Position numbers and translations under genes: made by a program | Assembly (NCBI RefSeq): GCF_002127325.2 | Contig: NC_035436.2 | Location: forward strand, 106,787,591 to 106,851,590 | DNA from: Helianthus annuus | Lineage: Eukaryota; Streptophyta; Magnoliopsida; Asterales; Asteraceae | DNA: 64,000 nt | Reading direction: 5' to 3' | Notes under the pieces: generated by a model | What the model saw: only the letters and a program-made list of their open reading frames with translations | What the model was told of the DNA's origin: nothing | The model's database searches: none | In this document: positions 12,057 to 20,713 of the stretch, one piece after another | Numbering within the stretch: the first letter of the stretch is position 1 | How the letters are laid out: every line of letters starts with the position of its first letter

Positions 12057-13268
12057 TGTCGAAGGATCAACCGAAAGATCACACGAAAGATAAACACCAA
12101 ACCGGTCTCGAAAGATGATCTTTTGTAAGTTGATTTTCTAATCGAGGGCTTTGTGATTTTCTAAACTTGGGCTGAGAACACAAACAACCAACAACAAATA
12201 TTTTCCATTTAATGACTAATCCTTCGATTTATTTTCTTGTGGAGCCGGTTCCTTGGGCCGTAAACCCCAACTACAAACAACCAAATTAATTGGTTACCAT
12301 TGGGCGGTGATCACCAACCAACAAAATTTTATTGGTCACTTGGGGCCGGCGCCTTGTGAGGTGATCACACACACAAAAAAATATCTTTTAATTGAGGCAC
12401 ATGGCCGTTGGCCTTTTTCTTCAACACCAATCAACAAAAGACAGTCCCTTTGGGCGGTGCACTTGGGCTGATAAAAACCTTAGTGGGACGGTGATCAACA
12501 ACAATCAATCAAAGTTTATTGGATGTCTTGGGCGGTGCACTCTTCGTATTAATTTAACACTTGGGGCGGTGCCTTGGGCCGAGAACCCAGACAACATACA
12601 ACCAAAAGCTCAATGGTCTATTTGGGCGGCGCCTTGTTTGATTGACCAATTATTTTTGACGGCTCACTATAGATCCTTCGAAATTTTAATAATTGATCAA
12701 TTGCGGTGCACATCAATCAATAAAGTATCCTTCGAGTAAACAAAAATTAATCCTTCGAATAATAATATCCTTGGGCGGTGGTCACTTGGTTAGTGCCTTA
12801 GGCGGTGCACAACAACCAATAACCCATCTTTCAATGTTGTTGAGGGGTAAAGGTGATTGATGTGACCCTTGAACAGTTGGTTGACCATTCGAGACAAGCA
12901 ACGTTGAATCTGATGATCTTTCAAAGTTGAATCTGATCCTTCGAACAAGAAAAATGATCTTTCGAAAAAGCAAAAGTTGACCCTTCGAATTTTAGCTTGA
13001 CCTTTCGAAAGCCGTAGTCTGATCTTTCAAAATTTTGTGTTGATCCTTCGAGACTAAAAGGAAAATATCTGATCTTTCAAAATTTTGTGTTGATCTTTTG
13101 AACTTAATAACTGATCATTCGAAGTATGAAGATATCTTTCGAAGTATGAAGATATCAAGAACTTTATGAACACAGCAAGAACACGGTGACTGTTTGATCT
13201 GCAGATTTGACGAAAACCGACCCAAGACTTGAACAAAAACCCGGTTTTAAACAAGGTAAAGAGCCTTA
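12057..13268 (-). other. Repeat-rich leader of element A
   Basis: The untranslated leader between primer-binding site and Gag holds two arrays. One (about 12245-12815) repeats a GGGCGGTGCAC or GGGCGGTGATCAC core about ten times. The other (about 12660-13150) repeats GATCCTTCGAA or GATCTTTCGAA about fourteen times. The second core is the same one that clusters in the A LTRs. No gene is visible. Confidence 0.7.
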
Positions 13269-13280
13269 GCTCTGATACCA
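13269..13280 (-). promoter_or_regulatory. Primer-binding site of element A
   Basis: The minus strand reads TGGTATCAGAGC two bases inside the 5' LTR. This is complementary to the 3' end of initiator tRNA-Met, the usual primer for minus-strand DNA synthesis in plant copia and gypsy elements. Confidence 0.9.
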
Positions 13281-13282
13281 CT

Positions 13283-13970
13283 TGTAGGTCCCTCGGAGGT
13301 TGAGGTTTAACCTATTCCTTGTTATGTTTAACCCACTAGCAAGTGCGGAATCCAAGCTAGCAAGCAAACCGGAGTTTATACGAAAGCAAAGTGAACAAGA
13401 GAAAGAGTAGACAAGCAAGTATCAAAGTTTTCTCTTGTATTTCAGTGGACACGGTTACAGACCTTGACCAAACTGAAAATACACTCTTACAAGACTTGGG
13501 TTCACACACACAAAAGCTCTCAACAATGAACACTAACTTGGACAGAACTGATGAGGAGTGAAACCCTCATGGGATATATATACCCAATACAGATACCCAT
13601 GCACGAAGGATAGGAATCCTGGTCGAAGGATCATCTGTCGACCAGAAAAGCTATCGAAAGATCTCGAAGGATCTAGACATACCTCGAAGGATGGTATATC
13701 CTTCGAGGTCCATAAAGATCCTCCGAAACATCATCTTTCGAAGTCATTGAAGGATACTAAACATCCTTCGATGACATCCTTCGAGACATGTTATCTTTCA
13801 ACCACTAAGTGTTGTTGTTTGGCCAAGTCAAACCAGGAGGATGGTTGACTTGGTCAAACATACATTTCAACACATAAATAACATTACAAATACGTAAACA
13901 CAACAGACAAAAGACATCGTTTTATACAATACAAAATACAGACAAAGTACAGACACAAAGTGCACCAACA
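13283..13970 (-). repeat. 5' LTR of element A (688 bp)
   Basis: On the plus strand it runs from TGTAGGTCCCTC to CACCAACA. It shares the ends and short blocks with the 660-bp LTR at 5890-6549, but long central parts do not align by eye. A TATA-like segment lies near 13575. The CGAAGGAT half-palindrome recurs between 13600 and 13790. Confidence 0.8.
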
Positions 13971-14290
13971 ACATATCTAAGTGGTCAAAAACAAGAATCC
14001 GGAAAGTCGAAAACTATAAAAATTACCAAGAATTTTTCATGTGAAAAACGAACTTATTAAGTTACATGCTTGGTGAATTTTTGGTAAAAATGCAAGAGTA
14101 TATTTAATGGACTCACCAAAATTAGATTTGGGGTTGACCCAAATTACTAAAATGCATGGGCTAGAGCCCAAATATAAATTATTTGGGTTAGGCCCAAATT
14201 ACTAACATACATGGCCAAGGCCCAATTGTAAATATATGGGCCAAGACCCAAATTACTAAAGTACATGGGCCAAGGCCCAATGACCTTAAA

Positions 14291-14451
14291 AACTAGGGCT
14301 AGGCCCAATAACAAGAAAACTAGGGCTAGGCCCAATAACAAGAAAACTAGGGCTACGCCCAATAACAAGAAAACTAAGGCTAGGCCCAATAACAAGAAAA
14401 CTAGGGCTACGCCCAATGACATAAAACTAGGGCTAGGGCCAATAACAATAA
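14291..14451. repeat. 27-bp minisatellite in D2 LTR, copy 1
   Basis: Six units of about 27 bp with the core CTAGGGCTAGGCCCAATAAC. Because 27 is a multiple of three, the array stays open in several frames and gives spurious repetitive ORFs on both strands. Confidence 0.9.
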
Positions 14452-15060
14452 AATGTGGGGTAAGCCTAATGACATAGGTTCCAAGCCGTTCACATATAAT
14501 TCAATAAGTACAGAATGCATGTATATACATTACAATCGAGCGAGTATACTATCAACACTCTAAAATACAAAGTTGTTCCAAAGATGACAAATGAGAACAT
14601 AATAAAGAATTCAAGATGAACAACTTGTACGAGGCCCGAAAGACCTAGTGTCTAACGAGATTAGTACACATGTAGGTTATTGACACGTACGGACGCTCAC
14701 TTCGATATCATAATACACGGAACGCAAATTTGTGAGTTCATGTCCCTCCTTTCAATGATTTCAATGTTTTGGTTTTAAAACAATCGAGGGGAAATTCATG
14801 CTAAAACTACGGATATGTTAGCATACATGCTAATACTATGGGTATGCTAGCTATGGGTTTAGATGATAACACGATCAATGTACATAAGTAGGATGATGAC
14901 ATAGTAACCATTAATCACTTAGTGACCAAGGTGCAAAAGGTGTAGATCTATTGAGCTTGAGACACGCTCCACTCCTTTAATAGGCCATAGGAGTGCTTTT
15001 GTGATCCCAGAAAATGTCAAAGTTAACATACCTGGATTTCAATACAGGAATGCAAAGATC

Positions 15061-15178
15061 TCATTTTCATGAATACTACGATTACAAGATTTCATTTTCA
15101 TGAATACTACGATTACAAGATTCATTTTCATGAATACTACGATTACAAGATTTCATTTTCATGAATACTACGATTACA
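15061..15178. repeat. ~31-bp tandem repeat in D2 LTR, copy 1
   Basis: Four near-identical units containing TTTTCATGAATACTACGATT. The same array is present at 17634-17751 in the duplicate. Confidence 0.9.
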
Positions 15179-15340
15179 TATGATAACAAAAACTGCATGA
15201 ACTCGCTCAACTTTTGTTGACTTTTTAAAACTACATGTATTTCAGGAAACAAGTCTTGAGCTGGTGATACATGATTGGATGCAATGATTACCTTTCTTAC
15301 GTCACACGCAACACGCTTCCGCAACTAGCAGGGTGTGACA

Positions 15341-15587
15341 GAATGTGTATCGAGTATCGTGAGCTTAATAAGCTTACCATCAAGAATCGATATCCCCTAC
15401 CTCGCATTGATGATCTCTTTGACCAGTTACAGGGTGCTACTTGCTTTTCGAAGGTCGATCTTCGTTCTGGGTATCATCAACTTCGTGTGCATGAAGAAGA
15501 TATTCCCAAGACAACTTTCCACACTCGATATGGGCATTATGAATTCACAGTTATGCCATTTGGTTTAACCAATGCTCCTGCTGTTTT
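15341..15587 (+). pseudogene. E1 reverse transcriptase fragment, duplicated copy 1
   Basis: The translation begins [20 protein letters not shown] and runs through [17 protein letters not shown] to [11 protein letters not shown], the fingers and early palm part of a gypsy RT. It starts at the D2 insertion and stops at the duplication junction, where D2 LTR sequence resumes. It lacks the catalytic Asp-Asp motif and is dead. Confidence 0.9.
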
Positions 15588-16863
15588 AAGTGGGTGATCT
15601 TTTTATGCTTAATAATATAAATGATGATTTAAACATGGTAATGTTTAAATCTAAACAAGATCATCAACCTCTTGTTCCATGAACTTTACTACAACTTAAA
15701 AAAATGATTTATTACACATGAGTGACTTTTATAGAGAATAACCACCATGATTCTTATTATGATCATCCTAAAAGTTTACTAAACAAAGTGGTTTAAAGAG
15801 GAGATTTTAATTAGAAAATATAATGAAAATGGTGTCTTTAAGGTCCTAATAAATATGTGAAGATTTCATTATTGTTAACCAAGTTGTTAAAAATATACTT
15901 ATAAAAGTTCATTGAAAAAAAAGAAGAAATGAGCATGAATCATGCATGCAAAGTTGGTGTAATGAAACTTGATTAGGAAATTGATTGTGATTATGGGTTT
16001 AAACATGGTTTAAATGCGTTTTGAAAACGTGGGAAACGTCATAGTTTAGGGGAAACTATGGCGAATTTTTCTAAAAATCCAATCGCGATTAAAAATGGGA
16101 TCAAAGGGTGATTAACAATGTTAAACGCGATTAGTGGTCATAAACGTCATTTTGGAAACCCTAATGAGAATATTTAAGTCTTAAATATTCAATAAGTTTT
16201 ATGGACTAAAACTTATTCTTTTACAAAATAAATGGTTAAAAATGTAACCATATATGTATATATAATTTTTGGTAAAAATTATATATTTTTTTTGGAAACT
16301 TGTCAAGTGCATGTATTATGTGCTATATGTGTATGTATTAGATACCTATAGGGTGATCAAAATAAATACACACACATGTTCCTACATGGCCCAAGAAATG
16401 CTAGTAAATCGGACAATTAAATAAAATGGACGAAATGGAAATACATAACACTTGATGACGACAAATTGGGCGTATCGACATCGTGAACAAGTTACTACAA
16501 TGTCGAGTCTAAAAATAACTTATTGTTAGACACTAAAACGAACACATATCTAAGTGGTCAAAAACAAGAATCCGGAAAGTCGAAAACTATAAAAATTACC
16601 AAGATTTTTTCATGTGAAAAACGAACTTATTAAGTTACATGCTTGGTGAATTTTTGGTAAAAATGCAAGAGTATATTTAATGGACTCACCAAAATTAGAT
16701 TTGGGGTTGACCCAAATTACTAAAATGCATGGGCTAGAGCCCAAATATAAATTATTTGGGTTAGGCCCAAATTACTAACATACATGGCCAAGGCCCAATT
16801 GTAAATATATGGGCCAAGACCCAAATTACTAAAGTACATGGGCCAAGGCCCAATGACCTTAAA

Positions 16864-17024
16864 AACTAGGGCTAGGCCCAATAACAAGAAAACTAGGGCT
16901 AGGCCCAATAACAAGAAAACTAGGGCTAGGCCCAATAACAAGAAAACTAAGGCTAGGCCCAATAACAAGAAAACTAGGGCTACGCCCAATGACATAAAAC
17001 TAGGGCTAGGCCCAATAACAATAA
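16864..17024. repeat. 27-bp minisatellite in D2 LTR, copy 2
   Basis: Same six-unit CTAGGGCTAGGCCC array as at 14291-14451, with a few base differences. Confidence 0.9.
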
Positions 17025-17633
17025 AATGTGGGGTAAGCCTAATGACATAGGTTCCAAGCCGTTCACATATAATTCAATAAGTACAGAATGCATGTATATA
17101 CATTACAATCGAGCGAGTATACTATCAACACTCTAAAATACAAAGTTGTTCCAAAGATGACAAATGAGAACATAATAAAGAATTCAAGATGAACAACTTG
17201 TACGAGGCCCGAAAGACCTAGTGTCTAACGAGATTAGTACACATGTAGGTTATTGACACGTACGGACGCTCACTTCGATATCATAATACACGGAACGCAA
17301 ATTTGTGAGTTCATGTCCCTCCTTTCAATGATTTCAATGTTTTGGTTTCAAAACAATCGAGGGGAAATTCATGCTAAAACTACGGATATGTTAGCATACA
17401 TGCTAATACTATGGGTATGCTAGCTATGGGTTTAGATGATAACACGATCAATGTACATAAGTAGGATGATGACATAGTAACCATTAATCACTTAGTGACC
17501 AAGGTGCAAAAGGTGTAGATCTATTGAGCTTGAGACATGCTCCACTCCTTTGATAGGCCATAGGAGTGCTTTTGTGATCCCAGAAAATGTCAAAGTTAAC
17601 ATACCTGGATTTCAATACAGGAATGCAAAGATC

Positions 17634-17751
17634 TCATTTTCATGAATACTACGATTACAAGATTTCATTTTCATGAATACTACGATTACAAGATTCATTT
17701 TCATGAATACTACGATTACAAGATTTCATTTTCATGAATACTATGATTACA
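17634..17751. repeat. ~31-bp tandem repeat in D2 LTR, copy 2
   Basis: Four units as in copy 1, one carrying a C-to-T change in ACTACGATT. Confidence 0.9.
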
Positions 17752-17913
17752 TATGATAACAAAAACTGCATGAACTCGCTCAACTTTTGTTGACTTTTTA
17801 AAACTACATGTATTTCAGGAAACAAGTCTTGAGCTGGTGATACATGATTGGATGCAATGATTACCTTTCTTACGTCACACGCAACACGCTTCCGCAACTA
17901 GCAGGGTGTGACA

Positions 17914-18323
17914 GAATGTGTATCGAGTATCGTGAGCTTAATAAGCTTACCATCAAGAATCGATATCCCCTACCTCGCATTGATGATCTCTTTGACCAGT
18001 TACAGGGTGCTACTTGCTTTTCGAAGGTCGATCTTCGTTCTGGGTATCATCAACTTCGTGTGCATGAAGAAGATATTCCCAAGACAACTTTCCGCACTCG
18101 ATATGGGCATTATGAATTCACAGTTATGCCATTTGGTTTAACCAATGCTCCTGCTGTTTTCATGGACTTGATGAATAGGGTCTGCAAGCCTTATTTAGAT
18201 AAGTTCATCATCGTTTTTATTGATGACATCTTGATTTATTCTAAGACGCGAGCTGATTATAAGCTGCATCTTCGTCTTACTCTGGAACTCCTGAAGAAAG
18301 AGCAACTTTGTCAACGAACAAGG
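17914..18323 (+). pseudogene. E1 reverse transcriptase (Ty3/gypsy), thumb deletion
   Basis: The frame runs from [11 protein letters not shown] through [19 protein letters not shown] to the catalytic [10 protein letters not shown], so the palm motif is intact. After ELLKKEQL a deletion of about 60 bases, judged against element D, removes the segment that usually reads AKFSKCEFW and shifts the frame; the old frame stops at 18359. RT copies element RNA into DNA. This copy also lacks its own upstream part, replaced by D2 LTR at 17913. An open frame from 17844 fuses LTR translation to RT and is not a real start. Confidence 0.85.
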
Positions 18324-18846
18324 TATTCACGTAGATCCCTCCAAGATCAGCGCGATTAAGGATTGCGATACGCCTACTACTCCTACTGAGGTTCGTTCTT
18401 TTCTTGGTCTTGCGGGTTATTACCGCCGCTTCATCGAAAACTTCTCAAAGATTGCAGTTCCTCTAACTGCTCTAACTCAGAAGAACAAACCCTTTGAATG
18501 GGGTTTTAAACAAGAAGAAGTGTTTCAGACCTTGAAGCAGAAACTTTGTAACGCGCCTATTCTATCATTACCTGAGTGTAATGATGATTTTGTCGTATAT
18601 TGTGATGCATCGAAATTGGGTCTTGGCTGTGTTCTCATGCAAAGGAACAAAGTCATAGCCTATGCATCAAGGCAGTTGAAGGTACATGAGAAAAAGTACA
18701 CCACTCATGATCTTGAGTTGGGTGCAGTTGTCTTCGCTCTCAAAATCTGGAGACACTTTTTCTATGGTACAAAATGTGTGGTTTTCACTGGCAACAAAAG
18801 TCTTCAGCACATCTTCAATCAGAAAGAACTCAACATGAGGCAATGA
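18324..18846 (+). pseudogene. E1 RT connection and RNase H domain, stop and catalytic change
   Basis: The translation reads [12 protein letters not shown], then [20 protein letters not shown] (RT thumb and connection) and the RNase H core: VYCDAS (first Asp), [12 protein letters not shown] (Glu), and [10 protein letters not shown] where the family has TDHKSLQH. The third catalytic Asp is therefore replaced by Gly. A TGA at 18844-18846 interrupts RQ.HWVELL, where related elements read RQRRWVELL; the CGA-to-TGA and CGT-to-CAT changes fit deamination of methylated CpG. RNase H removes template RNA during reverse transcription. Confidence 0.85.
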
Positions 18847-20436
18847 CATTGGGTTGAACTTCTAAATGACTATGATTGTGAAATTCGCTACCATCCTGGT
18901 AAGGTGAATGTCGTGGCTGACGCATTAAGTCGTAAGGAACGTACTAAGCTTCATTATGTTCGTGTTCAATCTGATATTCAAGCTCGATCCGATATCCAAA
19001 CACGCATTTCTCAGGCTCAACATAGTTGTGTTTCACAAGGTTGGATGGGTAAGGAATTACCCTGTCACATTAAGCCTGATCTTGTGCTTAAAGATGATGG
19101 ATCGTACTATTTCATGGACCGTTTGTGGGTCCCAAGCCAAGATGATCTTCGCACCTTGCTTATGGATGAAGCCCATAAGTCTCGTTATTCTATTCATCCT
19201 GGCTCAGATAAAATGTATAAGGATCTTCGTACTCAGTATTGGTGGCCTGGTATGAAGAAAGACATTGCCTTGTACGTATCAAAATGCCTTACTTGTCTTA
19301 AGGTTAAGGCTGAACATCAACATCCCTCTGGTCTTTTGGAGCAACCAGAGATCCCAGTTTGGAAATGGGAAAACATTGCTATGGATCTTATTACCAAACT
19401 TCCATGCACTAAGAAAGGTCATGATGCCATCTGGGTAGTTGTTGATCGTCTTACAAAGTCAGCGCATTTCTTGCCGATCCGTGAGGATCTATCTGCTGAC
19501 AAGCTTGCTAAAATCTATGTGGATGAAATCGTATCTCCACATGGTGTTCCTTTGAACATTATTTCTAACAGAGATGCTCGCTTCTCTTCTCCTTTTTGGA
19601 GAACCATGCAATCTGCTATGGGGACCCAACCTAATCTGAGCACAGCTTATCATCCACAAACAGATGGCCAAACTGAAAGAACAATCCAGACTTTGGAGGA
19701 TATGCTTAGAGCTTGTATGATCGATTTTGGTGGTAGTTGGGATTCACATCTTCCATTGATTGAATTCTCCTACAACAACAGTTATCACTCCAGCATCAAC
19801 ATGGCTCCTTTTGAGGCTCTCTATGGTCGAAAATGTCGTTCACCAGTCTGCTGGAATGAGATCGGCAAGGCTCGGCTTACTGGACCTGACCTCATTCTAG
19901 AAACAACTGATAAGGTTAAGAAAGTTCGTGATAACCTTCAGACAGCTCGAAGCCGTCAAAAGAGTTACATGGACCGGCGACGCAAGCCCTTGGAATTTCA
20001 AGTTGGTGATCGTGTATTACTTAAGGTCTCACCTTGGAAAGGTGCGATCAGATTTGGAAAGACAGGAAAACTTACACCTAGATACGTTGGACCATTCAAG
20101 ATCGTCGAAAGAATCGGTAAGGTAGCCTACAGACTTGAGTTACCTCCTGAACTTGGAAATGTTCATCCAACTTTCCACGTGTCCAATCTCAAAAAGTTCC
20201 TAGCTGATGAGAACCTCCACATACCGCTTGTCGAAATTCGTGTTGATAAGACACTGCATTTTGTTGAGAAACCTGTGGAAATTATGGATCGTGAAGTCAA
20301 GTGGCACAAACGCAAGCGCATTCCTTTGGTTAAAGTTCGCTGGGAATCTAAACGTGGACCTGAGTTTACTTGGGAACGTGAAGATCAAATAAAGGCGAAG
20401 TATCCGCATCTATTCTCACGAGTTTCCTCTAAATAA
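18847..20436 (+). pseudogene. E1 integrase with chromodomain (Tekay-like chromovirus)
   Basis: After the stop at 18844 the frame stays open to 20436. It starts with the RNase H tail (YHPGKVNVVADALSRK). The zinc-binding HHCC region follows (HKSRYSIHPGSDKMY to CLTCLKVK). In the catalytic core the first Asp is in IAMDLITKLP and the Glu in DGQTERTIQTL, but the second position reads SNRDARF instead of SDRD, an Asp-to-Asn change that should abolish activity. RYVGPFKIVERIG is the GPY/F module and EIMDREVKWHKRKRIPLVKV to YPHLF a Tekay-type chromodomain. The end is in place, followed by a polypurine tract and LTR. Confidence 0.88.
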
Positions 20437-20458
20437 ATTTCGGGACGAAATTTCCACA

Positions 20459-20470
20459 AGTAGAGGAGAC
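20459..20470 (+). promoter_or_regulatory. Polypurine tract of E1
   Basis: AGTAGAGGAGAC directly precedes the LTR start TGTGACATCTGTGC. Confidence 0.75.
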
Positions 20471-20713
20471 TGTGACATCTGTGCTTGTAATCATTGTAAA
20501 CAGTTTAGTTATCAATGAAATAAAGTTATTTAATCCCAATATTTGTTTGTTTATGTTTGACATTTTTCATGTTTTGGTTTTTGTTCAATTTCAAATTCTA
20601 TATCGCTTTCTAGAGAGTTATACGCAAACTGGTGCGTAAACGTAATCAGTTTAACGCGACAAATACTCCGGAACATCAACATATGCTTAACATACCTTAA
20701 ATAACCTATACAT

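Larger units (their letters stand above)
5890..13970 (-). mobile_element. Element A: gag-only (TR-GAG-like) copia-related retrotransposon
   Basis: The element is flanked by the TSD acata (5885-5889 and 13971-13975). In minus-strand order it has an LTR (13970-13283), primer-binding site (13280-13269), a repeat-rich leader, one intact 978-codon Gag gene (12056-9120), a 2.6-kb non-coding tail with polypurine tracts, and a second LTR (6549-5890). No integrase, RT or RNase H is recognisable in any frame. It would need those enzymes in trans. The empty target site survives at 16544-16548 in the duplicate copy of the host sequence. Confidence 0.8.
2893..15340 (+). mobile_element. D2: 3' part of a Ty3/gypsy chromovirus, with its 3' LTR
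   Basis: This element belongs to the same family as the complete minus-strand element D at 20714-35226: the integrase tail, polypurine tract and LTR ends match. Only the integrase C-terminus and 3' LTR are in the window. The copia insertion separates it from the rest of pol to the left. Its LTR ends in GGGTGTGACA at 15340 and abuts RT sequence of element E1, so D2 inserted into E1. The presumed right TSD is gaatg (15341-15345). Element A and a tandem duplication later disturbed the LTR. Confidence 0.75.
3412..15340 (+). repeat. 3' LTR of D2, interrupted by element A
   Basis: The LTR starts TGTGACAAATGG and ends CTAGCAGGGTGTGACA, the reverse complement of the ends of both D LTRs. Without element A and one TSD copy the length is about 3.84 kb, close to the 4.11 kb of element D. 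Open reading frames inside it, such as 14147-14422, translate a minisatellite and are not genes. The stretch 3412-4953 holds only LTR sequence. Confidence 0.8.
4954..15587. repeat. Tandem duplication, copy 1 (D2 LTR part plus E1 RT fragment)
   Basis: After removing element A and one TSD copy, this segment is about 2.55 kb and is repeated in direct order at 15588-18160. I count about 13 substitutions over 2.54 kb by eye, roughly 0.5%, plus a 25-base deletion in this copy near 5877. The junctions share six bases, tgtttt (4948-4953, 15582-15587, 18155-18160), pointing to a microhomology-mediated event in genomic DNA. The unit crosses the boundary between two different retrotransposons, so it is not itself a transposon. 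Confidence 0.85.
15588..18160. repeat. Tandem duplication, copy 2, with empty target site of element A
   Basis: This copy repeats 4954-15587 without element A. It contains D2 LTR sequence to 17913 and then E1 RT. The single acata at 16544-16548, within ACACATATCTAAG, is the pre-insertion state of the element A target. Confidence 0.85.

Noticed and set aside
12245..13150. Regularly spaced repeats considered as a CRISPR-like array
   Set aside because: Units are degenerate with variable spacing, in a plant retrotransposon leader, and no cas-like gene is near.
13269..13280. tRNA-like matches at the TGGTATCAGAGC sites
   Set aside because: Only the 12 bases complementary to the tRNA 3' end are present, as expected for primer-binding sites. 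No tRNA fold surrounds them.
14147..14477. Repetitive Leu/Val-rich and Lys/Arg-rich ORFs on opposite strands (also 16720-17050, 21704-21901, 32104-32301)
   Set aside because: They are translations of the 27-bp minisatellite, whose length is a multiple of three. No other coding sign is present.
17844..17913. Met start upstream of the E1 RT fragment
   Set aside because: These codons are D2 LTR sequence. The RT itself begins at the insertion boundary.
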